A stretch of DNA of 36,121 nucleotides, from assembly GCA_036269915.1 (NCBI GenBank), contig DATBDM010000126.1:1-36121 (forward strand), written 5' to 3'. This stretch comes from DATBDM01 sp036269915 (GTDB taxonomy: Bacteria; Actinomycetota; Thermoleophilia; Solirubrobacterales; Solirubrobacteraceae). The position numbers were made by a program, and so were the translations under genes. The notes beneath the pieces were generated by a model. That model ran no database searches and was not told the origin of the DNA. It worked only from the letters and a program-made list of their open reading frames with translations. Position 1 is the first letter of the stretch. Each line of letters opens with the position of its first letter. Below, in pieces: positions 30,305 to 36,121 of this stretch.

Positions 30305-30987
30305 GCTTCGGCGACGTTGCGACGCAGGGCGGGGAGGGCACCGGCGAGGACGCCGGCATCGCCGGGCTGTCGGACCGCCTCTCGCTCGGCGTGGCCGCGC
30401 GCCTCTCGCGCTACCTGCAGGTGCTCACGCAGGCGCGCAAGATGGGCAAGGAGACGATCTCCTCGCAGGAGCTCTCCGACTACACGCACGTGAACTCGAC
30501 GCAGATCCGCCGCGACCTCTCGGGCTTCGGCAAGTTCGGCAAGCGCGGGGTGGGCTACAACGTCGACTCGCTGGTCTCGCAGATCCGCAAGATCCTGCGC
30601 ACCAGCGGCCAGCACAACATCGCGCTGTTCGGCGCCGGCCACCTCGGCCGCGCCATCGCCTCCTCGGACATCTTCGCCGACCACGGCTTCCGGGTCGTCG
30701 CGATCTTCGACTCCGACGCGTCGAAGATCGGCGAGGACATCAACGGCGTCGCCGTCCGACCGATGGAGGACCTGCGCGGGCTGGTCGAGGAGGAGGACAT
30801 CGTCGTCGGCGTCCTCGCCGTGCCGACCGCCGCGGCCCAGGGGCTCGCCGACAAGCTCGTCGACGCGGGCGTGAAGATCATCTTCAACTACTCCGAGGCG
30901 CTGCTCCAGGTGCCGCCCGAGGTCACCGTGCACACGTCGTCGCCCGCGGTCGACCTCCTCTACGCCCTGTACTTCTACCTGACGTAG
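30301..30987 (+). CDS. rex: Redox-sensing transcriptional repressor Rex
   Basis: Rex represses respiration and fermentation genes and leaves DNA when NADH rises relative to NAD+. The 228-residue protein has an N-terminal winged helix (RLSRYLQVLTQARKMG, then ISSQELSDYTHVNSTQIRRDLSGFGKFGKRGVGY) and a Rossmann NAD(H) domain with LFGAGHLGRAIASSDIF near residue 109 and VVAIFDSDASKIG. The C-terminal helix closes the dimer domain. Length is normal. In streptomycetes rex is followed by hemA; here a YbdK-like ligase follows 5 bp after the stop. Confidence 0.96.
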   Translation: MSFGDVATQGGEGTGEDAGIAGLSDRLSLGVAARLSRYLQVLTQARKMGKETISSQELSDYTHVNSTQIRRDLSGFGKFGKRGVGYNVDSLVSQIRKILRTSGQHNIALFGAGHLGRAIASSDIFADHGFRVVAIFDSDASKIGEDINGVAVRPMEDLRGLVEEEDIVVGVLAVPTAAAQGLADKLVDAGVKIIFNYSEALLQVPPEVTVHTSSPAVDLLYALYFYLT

Positions 30988-30992
30988 GCCCC

Positions 30993-32132
30993 GTGCCCAT
31001 CGACCTCCGCGCCGCCCGCGAGGCCTTCGACGCCTCGACCGACCTCACCGTGGGCATCGAGGAGGAGTATGCGATCCTCGACCCCGCGACGCTCGAGCTC
31101 GCCGACCGCTTCGAGGACCTCGAGACCGCGGCCGCCGCGGACCCGGTCCTCGCGGAGGCCGTCTCGGGCGAGCTGATCGCGTCGGAGATCGAGATCCGCT
31201 CGGGACGCGGCGAGGACGTCGCCGACGCGCTGGTCAAGCAGCGCGAGGCGCGCCGCCGGCTGTTCGCGCTCGTCGAGCGCCACGGGCTCAAGCTCGGCAC
31301 CACGGGCACCCACCCGTTCTCGGACTACCGCGCGCAGCGGATCATCGACACCGAGCACTACCGCCGCGTCCAGAACGGGCTGCAGTACGTCGCGCGGCGC
31401 AACAACACGTTCGCGCTGCAGGTGCACGTCGGGGTCCACACCGGCGATCGCGCCGTCGCGCTGTGCGACCGGCTGCGGCCCGTGCTGCCGATGCTGCTGG
31501 CGATCTCGGCGAACTCGCCGTTCATCGACGGCCGCGACGCCGGCCTGCACTCCGCGCGCACCCAGACCTTCACGAAGTCGTTCCCGCGCTGCGGCGTCCC
31601 CGACCCGTTCGGCGACTGGCAGGCCTGGCACGAGTACGTCGACCTGCTCGTGCGCACGAACTCCGTCGTCGAGTTCACCCAGCTGTGGTGGTCGGTCCGC
31701 CCGCACCACAGCTTCGGGACCGTCGAGGTGCGGATCTGCGACGCGCAGACGACCGCCACCGAGGCCGACGCCCTGATCGCGCTGATCGTCGCCTGCTGCC
31801 GGCGGGCACTCGAGGAGATCGACGCCGGCGAGACTCGTCGACGCGATCCCATCCCCGGCCGCCTGATCGAGGAGAACATGTGGCGGGCGATCCGCTACGG
31901 GCAGGACGGGCGGCTGCTCGACCTCGAGGCCGAGCGGATCGAGGAGTACGACGCGGGCGAGGCCGCCGAGCGCCTGCGCGCCTGGACGGGCGCGGACGTC
32001 GTCCTCCCGGAGCTCAACGGGGCGCAGCGCCAGCGGCGGCTGATCGACACGGGCGCGACCCCGGCCGAGGTGTACGCCGCGGCCGTGCGGGAGACCCTCG
32101 CCACATACCCTGCGGAGGAGCCGGTTCCATGA
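30993..32132 (+). CDS. YbdK/GCS2-family carboxylate-amine ligase (glutamate-cysteine-ligase-like)
   Basis: The 379-residue ATP-dependent carboxylate-amine ligase has the GCS2 core: VGIEEEYAILD at about 20-30, SGELIASEIEIRSGRGED, GTTGTHPFSDYRAQRI, the nucleotide-region LQVHVGVHTGDRA, AISANSPFIDGRDAG and the C-terminal EENMWRAIRYGQDG. Family members make gamma-glutamylcysteine weakly or join other amino acids, so glutathione synthesis should not be assumed. The GTG start is 5 bp after the rex stop with no Shine-Dalgarno, which suggests reinitiation in a rex operon. The stop overlaps the ATG of the DUF1844 gene. Confidence 0.9.
   Translation: MPIDLRAAREAFDASTDLTVGIEEEYAILDPATLELADRFEDLETAAAADPVLAEAVSGELIASEIEIRSGRGEDVADALVKQREARRRLFALVERHGLKLGTTGTHPFSDYRAQRIIDTEHYRRVQNGLQYVARRNNTFALQVHVGVHTGDRAVALCDRLRPVLPMLLAISANSPFIDGRDAGLHSARTQTFTKSFPRCGVPDPFGDWQAWHEYVDLLVRTNSVVEFTQLWWSVRPHHSFGTVEVRICDAQTTATEADALIALIVACCRRALEEIDAGETRRRDPIPGRLIEENMWRAIRYGQDGRLLDLEAERIEEYDAGEAAERLRAWTGADVVLPELNGAQRQRRLIDTGATPAEVYAAAVRETLATYPAEEPVP
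32114..32120 (+). promoter_or_regulatory. Shine-Dalgarno of the DUF1844 gene
   Basis: GGAGGAG with an 8-base spacer to the ATG at 32129, inside the end of the ligase gene. It supports internal operon translation. Confidence 0.7.
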
Positions 32133-32560
32133 GCACCCAAGGCCCACCACCTGAAGGACAGCCCGAGTTCAGCGAGGAGGAGCTGGCGCGCCTGGAAGCG
32201 GAGATGGACCGCATCTCCGTCGACGACGTGCTCCTGCAGACGCTCGTCTCCCTGATCAACCTCGGCGCGCGCAAGGCCGGGCTGGGCGGGCCGGAGGGCC
32301 CGCCGGCCGACCTGGAGCAGACGCGCCAGGCGATCGAGGGCGCCCGCGCGCTGCTGCCGCTGCTCGAGGCGCGCCACGGCGACCAGCTGGCCCAGATCCG
32401 CGAGGCCCTCTCGCGCCTGCAGATGGCCTACGTCCAGCAGTCCGGCCAGTCGGGCGAGCCGCCCGAGGGCGGGGGCGAGGCGCCGCCGTCCGGGGGTGGG
32501 CAGGAGCCTGGCACGGGCCCCGCGCAGTCCTCCGGCCGCCTGTGGATCCCGGGCCAGTAG
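32129..32560 (+). CDS. DUF1844 family protein
   Basis: This 143-residue soluble protein has a DUF1844 core at about residues 30-85, with VDDVLLQTLVSLINLGARKAGL and DLEQTRQAIEGARALLPLLE. The core is flanked by an acidic N-terminal helix (SEEELARLEAEMDRI) and a disordered C-terminal tail rich in Gly, Pro and Gln. The family has no known activity. The ATG overlaps the upstream ligase stop (ATGA). Its closeness to rex and the ligase suggests co-expression, nothing more. Confidence 0.85.
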   Translation: MSTQGPPPEGQPEFSEEELARLEAEMDRISVDDVLLQTLVSLINLGARKAGLGGPEGPPADLEQTRQAIEGARALLPLLEARHGDQLAQIREALSRLQMAYVQQSGQSGEPPEGGGEAPPSGGGQEPGTGPAQSSGRLWIPGQ

Positions 32561-32595
32561 CCCCCATCGCACCGCCGTTCCGTCGGTTGCACCGC

Positions 32596-32601
32596 TAGAC
32601 T
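32596..32601 (+). promoter_or_regulatory. -10 box for the H+-pyrophosphatase gene
   Basis: TAGACT lies in the 109-bp gap before the pyrophosphatase. Unlike the others it leaves a leader of about 60 bases before the start codon. Confidence 0.5.
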
Positions 32602-32611
32602 CGCGCGCCTT

Positions 32612-32637
32612 GCGGCGGCCCGGTCATGGGCTGCCGC
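32612..32637 (+). promoter_or_regulatory. Leader hairpin upstream of the H+-pyrophosphatase
   Basis: GCGGCGGCCC (32612-32621) pairs with GGGCTGCCGC (32628-32637) through 10 pairs including one G-U, around a 6-base loop. It sits at the 5' end of the predicted leader and could control message stability or translation. Confidence 0.55.
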
Positions 32638-32655
32638 TGCTCACGTCATGAAGCT

Positions 32656-32662
32656 GGAGGAG
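32656..32662 (+). promoter_or_regulatory. Shine-Dalgarno deciding the TTG start of the H+-pyrophosphatase
   Basis: GGAGGAG with a 7-base spacer to TTG 32670. It is the best ribosome site in the window and the reason for accepting a TTG start. Confidence 0.75.
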
Positions 32663-32669
32663 TCTTCCG

Positions 32670-34709
32670 TTGTCGTCATTCCTTGCTGACCATGGGGTGA
32701 TCGTCGCCCTGGTCTGTGCGACGTTCGCCGTCGCATACGGCCTGGTCACCACGCAGTCGCTCCTGGCGCTCTCGCCAGGCAACGAGACCATGCAGCGGCT
32801 CTCGGCCGCGGTGCAGGAGGGTGCATCCGCCTATCTGCGCCGCCAGTACACGACGATCGCCGTCGTCGGCGTCGTCCTGTTCGTCGCGCTGATCTTCCTG
32901 CAGGACATCGAGGTCGCGATCGGCTTCCTGCTCGGCGGCCTGGCGTCCGCGTCCGCCGGCTTCATCGGCATGAACGTGTCGGTACGGGCCAACGCCCGCG
33001 TCGCCGAGGCGGCCCGCGGCGGCATCGGCCCGGCGCTCGACGTCGCCTTCCGCGGCGGTGCCGTGACCGGCATGCTCGTCGTCGGCCTGGCGCTGCTCTC
33101 GGTCGCCGGCTACTACGGGATCCTCACCTTCATCTTCGACGTCAACACGAAGGACGCGGTCGACGCGCTCGTCGGCCTCGGCTTCGGCGGCTCGCTGATC
33201 TCGGTCTTCGCCCGCCTCGGCGGGGGCATCTTCACCAAGGGCGCCGACGTCGGCGCGGACATCGTCGGCAAGATCGAGGCCGGCATCCCCGAGGACGACC
33301 CGCGCAACCCGGCCGTGATCGCCGACAACGTGGGCGACAACGTCGGCGACTGCGCGGGCATGGCGGCCGACCTCTTCGAGACGTACGCCGTCACCGCCGT
33401 CGCGGTCATGCTCCTCGGCGTCCTGACCTTCGGCAGCTCGTCGGTCGTGCTCTACCCGCTCGTGCTGGGCGGCGTCTCGATCGTGGCGTCGATCATCGGC
33501 ACCTTCGCCGTCAAGTCCAAGACGGGCAACGTCGAGCGCGCGCTCTACCAGGGCATGCTCGTGGCCGGCGGGATCGCGGCGCTGCTGATCCTGCCGGTGA
33601 CCTATTGGATGATGGACGGCCTGCGCGGCGGCACCTCGCCGAGCTGGGGCGACATCTACCTCTGCGCGCTCGTCGGGCTCGGGGTCACCGCCCTGCTGTT
33701 CGTGATCACCGACTACTACACGTCGACCCGCTTCTCGCCGGTCAAGAAGACCGCGCGTGCGTCGGTCACCGGCCACGCGACGAACATCATCCAGGGCCTC
33801 GCCCAGGGTCTGCAGGCGACCGCGCTGCCCGCGCTCGTGATCGTCGTCGGCATCTACGTCGCCTTCAAGCTCGCCGGCGTCTACGGCATCGGCGTCGCCG
33901 TGATGTCGCAGCTCTCGCTGTGCGGCGTGATCGTCGCACTGGACGCGTTCGGCCCGATCACCGACAACGCGGGCGGCATCGCCGAGATGGCCGAGATGCC
34001 CGAGGACGTCCGCAACGTCACCGATCCGCTCGACGCGGTCGGCAACACGACGAAGGCCGTCACCAAGGGCTACGCGATCGGCTCGGCCGCCCTCGCCGCG
34101 CTCGTGCTCTTCGCGGCCTTCAAGATCGAGCTGCGCCAGGAGCTCGGCCACCCGATCGTCTTCGCGCTCGACGATCCGCTCGTCCTGATGGGCCTGCTGA
34201 TCGGCGGCCTGATGGTCTGCCTGTTCGCCTCGCTGTCGATGGAGGCGGTCGGCCGCGCCGGCGGCGCGGTCGTCGAGGAGGTGCGCCGCCAGTTCCGCGA
34301 GAAGCCGGGGATCATGGAGGGCACCGACACGCCGGACTACGCCCGCTGCGTGGACATCGTCACCCGGACCGCCCAGCGCGAGATGATCATCCCGTCGCTG
34401 ATCCCGATCGTGTTCACCGTGGTCGTCGGCATCCTCTCCTACAAGATGCTCGGCGGCGAGCTGATCGGCGTCATCGTCGTCGGCCTGTTCTTCGCCGTGC
34501 TCATGACCTCGGGCGGCGGCGCCTGGGACAACGCGAAGAAGCTGATCGAGGACGGCGAGTTCGGCGGCAAGGGCTCCGAGGCCCACGCCGCGTCGGTGAC
34601 CGGCGACACCGTCGGCGACCCGTTCAAGGACACCGCCGGCCCCGCGATCAACCCGATGATCAAGGTGGCGAACATCGTCGCCCTGCTGATCATCCCGCTG
34701 ATCGCGTAG
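32670..34709 (+). CDS. hppA: Membrane-bound proton-translocating pyrophosphatase, K+-independent type
   Basis: This enzyme couples pyrophosphate hydrolysis to proton pumping across the cytoplasmic membrane. The 679-residue protein has about 16 transmembrane helices and the substrate motifs DVGADIVGKIEAGIPEDDPRNP and DNVGDNVGDCAGMAADLFE, with a third acidic cluster near the C-terminus (GDTVGDPFKDTAGPAINP). In the GNTTKA motif Lys462 occupies the position that is Ala in K+-dependent enzymes, which marks the K+-independent class. The start is TTG with a strong Shine-Dalgarno (32656-32662). A hairpin and two short upstream reading frames lie in the leader. The gene ends 6 bp from the convergent hydrolase stop. 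Confidence 0.96.
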   Translation: MSSFLADHGVIVALVCATFAVAYGLVTTQSLLALSPGNETMQRLSAAVQEGASAYLRRQYTTIAVVGVVLFVALIFLQDIEVAIGFLLGGLASASAGFIGMNVSVRANARVAEAARGGIGPALDVAFRGGAVTGMLVVGLALLSVAGYYGILTFIFDVNTKDAVDALVGLGFGGSLISVFARLGGGIFTKGADVGADIVGKIEAGIPEDDPRNPAVIADNVGDNVGDCAGMAADLFETYAVTAVAVMLLGVLTFGSSSVVLYPLVLGGVSIVASIIGTFAVKSKTGNVERALYQGMLVAGGIAALLILPVTYWMMDGLRGGTSPSWGDIYLCALVGLGVTALLFVITDYYTSTRFSPVKKTARASVTGHATNIIQGLAQGLQATALPALVIVVGIYVAFKLAGVYGIGVAVMSQLSLCGVIVALDAFGPITDNAGGIAEMAEMPEDVRNVTDPLDAVGNTTKAVTKGYAIGSAALAALVLFAAFKIELRQELGHPIVFALDDPLVLMGLLIGGLMVCLFASLSMEAVGRAGGAVVEEVRRQFREKPGIMEGTDTPDYARCVDIVTRTAQREMIIPSLIPIVFTVVVGILSYKMLGGELIGVIVVGLFFAVLMTSGGGAWDNAKKLIEDGEFGGKGSEAHAASVTGDTVGDPFKDTAGPAINPMIKVANIVALLIIPLIA

Positions 34710-34715
34710 ACGGAT

Positions 34716-35303
34716 TCAGGGCTTGCGGGCGGCGGCAGCGCCGCCCGCGAGCAGGTCCGCCGTCGATACGACGGTGGCGAACTCGTCGTGCAGGCTCGCC
34801 GCTGTCGCGCGCGTGAGATCCTCGGCGCTGACGACCGTGCCGTCCGGGCCGAGCCGGTCGAAGGTGTGCGTCGCGTCGAGCACGAACAGCACGTCGTAGC
34901 CGAGGTTGCCGGCCATCCGGGCGGTCGTCTCGCAGCAGTGGTTGGTGGTCACGCCGCACACCGCCAGCGAGGCGATGCCCTCCGCGCGCAGCCACCCGTC
35001 GAGGTCCGGCGAGCCGTAGAAGGCCGAGTTGACCTGCTTGGTCACGAGCAGGTCCGGCGAGCCGGTCACGACGTCCCGGAACTCGTGCCCCGGCGTCCCC
35101 GGCCGCAGCGGCGAGCCCTCCTCGTCGGAGTCGTGGCGCACGTACACCAGCGGCCGCCCGGCGTCGCGCCAGGCCGCGATCAGCGCCCCGACGTTGGCCT
35201 CACAGGCCGAGTTGTCCCGCCGGCCGGTCGGCGACCAGTACTCCAACTCGTCGAAGCCCTGTTGCACGTCGACGACCACCAGCGCGGTGCGAGCGAGATC
35301 CAT
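34716..35303 (-). CDS. Isochorismatase-like cysteine hydrolase
   Basis: This is a 195-residue member of the isochorismatase/nicotinamidase-like superfamily of cysteine hydrolases. The catalytic triad is visible: Asp12 in VVVDVQQGFD, Lys in LLVTKQVNSAFYG (about residue 89), and Cys in GVTTNHCCETTARMAGNLGYDV (about residues 122-123). The oxyanion cis-peptide region is AVCGVTTNHC. The substrate could be an amide such as nicotinamide or an N-carbamoyl compound and is not predictable. The ATG at 35301-35303 is fixed by TAGGCT ending 8 bases upstream; the longer frame lies antisense to the permease gene. It shares its promoter region with that divergent gene. Confidence 0.9.
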   Translation of the reverse strand: MDLARTALVVVDVQQGFDELEYWSPTGRRDNSACEANVGALIAAWRDAGRPLVYVRHDSDEEGSPLRPGTPGHEFRDVVTGSPDLLVTKQVNSAFYGSPDLDGWLRAEGIASLAVCGVTTNHCCETTARMAGNLGYDVLFVLDATHTFDRLGPDGTVVSAEDLTRATAASLHDEFATVVSTADLLAGGAAAARKP

Positions 35304-35311
35304 GAGGGCAG

Positions 35312-35321
35312 AGCCTAGAAT
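35312..35321. promoter_or_regulatory. Shared bidirectional -10 element (hydrolase / APC permease)
   Basis: TAGGCT on the minus strand (35312-35317) ends 8 bases before the hydrolase ATG. TAGAAT on the plus strand (35316-35321) ends 9 bases before the permease ATG. The two share the central TA at 35316-35317, and the two start codons are only 27 bases apart. Confidence 0.6.
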
Positions 35322-35330
35322 CCGCTGCAC

Positions 35331-36121
35331 ATGGCACGACGCCGATTGGAGGGCCTGGAACGGGTCCTGGGGGTCAACGCCCTCTTCGCGACCGCATACG
35401 GAAACGTCGGATCCTCGATCTACTACGCGCTCGGGCTGGTCGCGTCCTACGCGCTCGGCCTGACCCCGATCGTCTTCGTCATCACGGGGTTCTTCTTCTT
35501 CTGCACGGCCGCCACGTACGCCGAGGCGACGACGATGTACCCGGAGGCGGGCGGCGCGTCGAGCTTCACCCGCCGCGCCTTCAACGAGTTCTGGTCGTTC
35601 TTCGCCGCCTGGGCGGGAATGCTGACCTACGTCGCGACGATCGCGATCTCCGCCTTCTTCGTGCCGCACTACGTCGGCGGCCTCTTCTGGGAGGAGCTGC
35701 GGCACTCGCCCGGCGACATCATCGGCGGTGTCGTCGTCATCACCGTCCTGGGCGCGATCAACGTGTTCGGCGCCAAGGAGTCGACCGGCGTCAACGTGCT
35801 GCTCGCGGTCGTCGACTTCCTCACCCAGGTGCTGCTGGTGCTCGTCGGCGCGGTGCTCGTGCTGTCGCCGCACACGCTCGTCGACAACGTCCACCTCGGC
35901 ATCGCGCCGTCCTGGAAGGACTTCGTCCTCTCGATCCCCATCGGCATGCTCGCCTACACGGGCATCGAGACGGTCTCCAACATGAGCGAGGAGGCCAAGA
36001 ACGAGTCCAAGACGATCCCGGCGGCGATCAACCGCGTGCAGATCGCCGTCTTCGCGATCTACTTCACGCTGCCGTCGGTCGCGCTGTCCGCGCTGCCGGT
36101 GACGCGTGGCCCGGACGGGCA
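35331..36121 (+). CDS. APC-superfamily amino-acid permease, N-terminal part
   Basis: The first 263 codons of an amino acid/polyamine transporter are visible; the window ends inside the gene. The opening LGVNALFATAYGNVGSSIYYALG corresponds to helix 1 of APC transporters, whose unwound Gly-rich stretch binds the substrate amino group. Helix 2 carries TAATYAEATTMYPEAGGASSF, a conserved APC motif (E-x6-P-x-x-GG), and helix 6 carries MLAYTGIETVSNMSEEAKN, another strong APC signature. About seven membrane segments are seen. The substrate is unknown. The ATG at 35331 follows a TAGAAT box; transcription is divergent from the cysteine hydrolase. Confidence 0.93.
   Translation, partial: MARRRLEGLERVLGVNALFATAYGNVGSSIYYALGLVASYALGLTPIVFVITGFFFFCTAATYAEATTMYPEAGGASSFTRRAFNEFWSFFAAWAGMLTYVATIAISAFFVPHYVGGLFWEELRHSPGDIIGGVVVITVLGAINVFGAKESTGVNVLLAVVDFLTQVLLVLVGAVLVLSPHTLVDNVHLGIAPSWKDFVLSIPIGMLAYTGIETVSNMSEEAKNESKTIPAAINRVQIAVFAIYFTLPSVALSALPVTRGPDG

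Noticed and set aside
35304..35894. Minus-strand extension of the cysteine hydrolase frame to 392 codons
   Set aside because: The extra part is antisense to the clearly real APC permease and has a charged low-complexity composition; the start at 35303 has its own -10 box.
1..36121. CRISPR arrays, insertion sequences, phage genes or toxin-antitoxin modules
   Set aside because: No repeat-spacer pattern, transposase, integrase or recognisable toxin or antitoxin family was seen on either strand.

Overview
The window is about 36 kb of very GC-rich chromosomal DNA. Codon use, GTG/TTG starts, a Rex repressor, a Sensor-type histidine kinase and an AftD-like arabinofuranosyltransferase homologue all point to an actinobacterium. 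The gene mix fits the deep-branching Thermoleophilia/Solirubrobacterales (Conexibacter-like) best. That placement is inferred from gene content, not from a marker tree. I see no tRNA, rRNA, CRISPR array, transposase, phage gene or attachment site, so this is core chromosome with a surface-polysaccharide region.

Layout. (1) 1-778, minus: a Pit phosphate permease (cut by the window edge) and its DUF47/PhoU-like partner. (2) 839-3441, minus: a coupled DUF2520-dehydrogenase/panC/panB operon for pantothenate. (3) 3525-4232, plus: a family-4 uracil-DNA glycosylase ending in a sliding-clamp-type peptide. (4) 4456-7387: a GNAT acetyltransferase and two GT4 glycosyltransferases. (5) 7690-8592: an RpoD-type sigma factor behind the only near-consensus -35/-10 promoter seen. 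(6) 8655-10594, minus: a histidine kinase coupled to a GIN-domain lipoprotein. (7) 10658-27002: a tightly packed surface-glycan locus with GT2, GT4, two Wzx-like flippases, a GT-C-like membrane enzyme, a GT4-methyltransferase fusion, another methyltransferase, an acyltransferase, a 1,413-residue AftD-like protein and a Wzy/WaaL-like polymerase or ligase. (8) 27059-30304, plus: an LPYTG surface protein, then tsaE-tsaB-rimI-tsaD for t6A tRNA modification and a glutaredoxin-like protein. (9) 30301-32560: rex, a YbdK/GCS2 carboxylate-amine ligase and a DUF1844 protein. (10) 32670-36121: a K+-independent-type H+-pyrophosphatase, a cysteine hydrolase and the start of an APC amino-acid permease.

The most striking non-gene signal is promoter architecture. 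Sixteen start codons have a TANNNT hexamer ending 7-11 bases before them and no Shine-Dalgarno sequence. This suggests that leaderless or nearly leaderless transcription is the default here. Several divergent pairs sit only 21-63 bases apart, and at 35312-35321 the two opposing -10 boxes share their TA. The sequence also helped choose starts: several preferred starts (3441, 10594, 10658, 12603, 24136, 27002) are defined by these boxes.

The glycan genes probably work together. The GT4, GT2 and methyltransferase enzymes would build and decorate a lipid-linked oligosaccharide, the flippases would export it, and the Wzy/WaaL-like, AftD-like and acyltransferase proteins would extend and finish it outside the membrane. 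The sugar identities cannot be read from the sequence.
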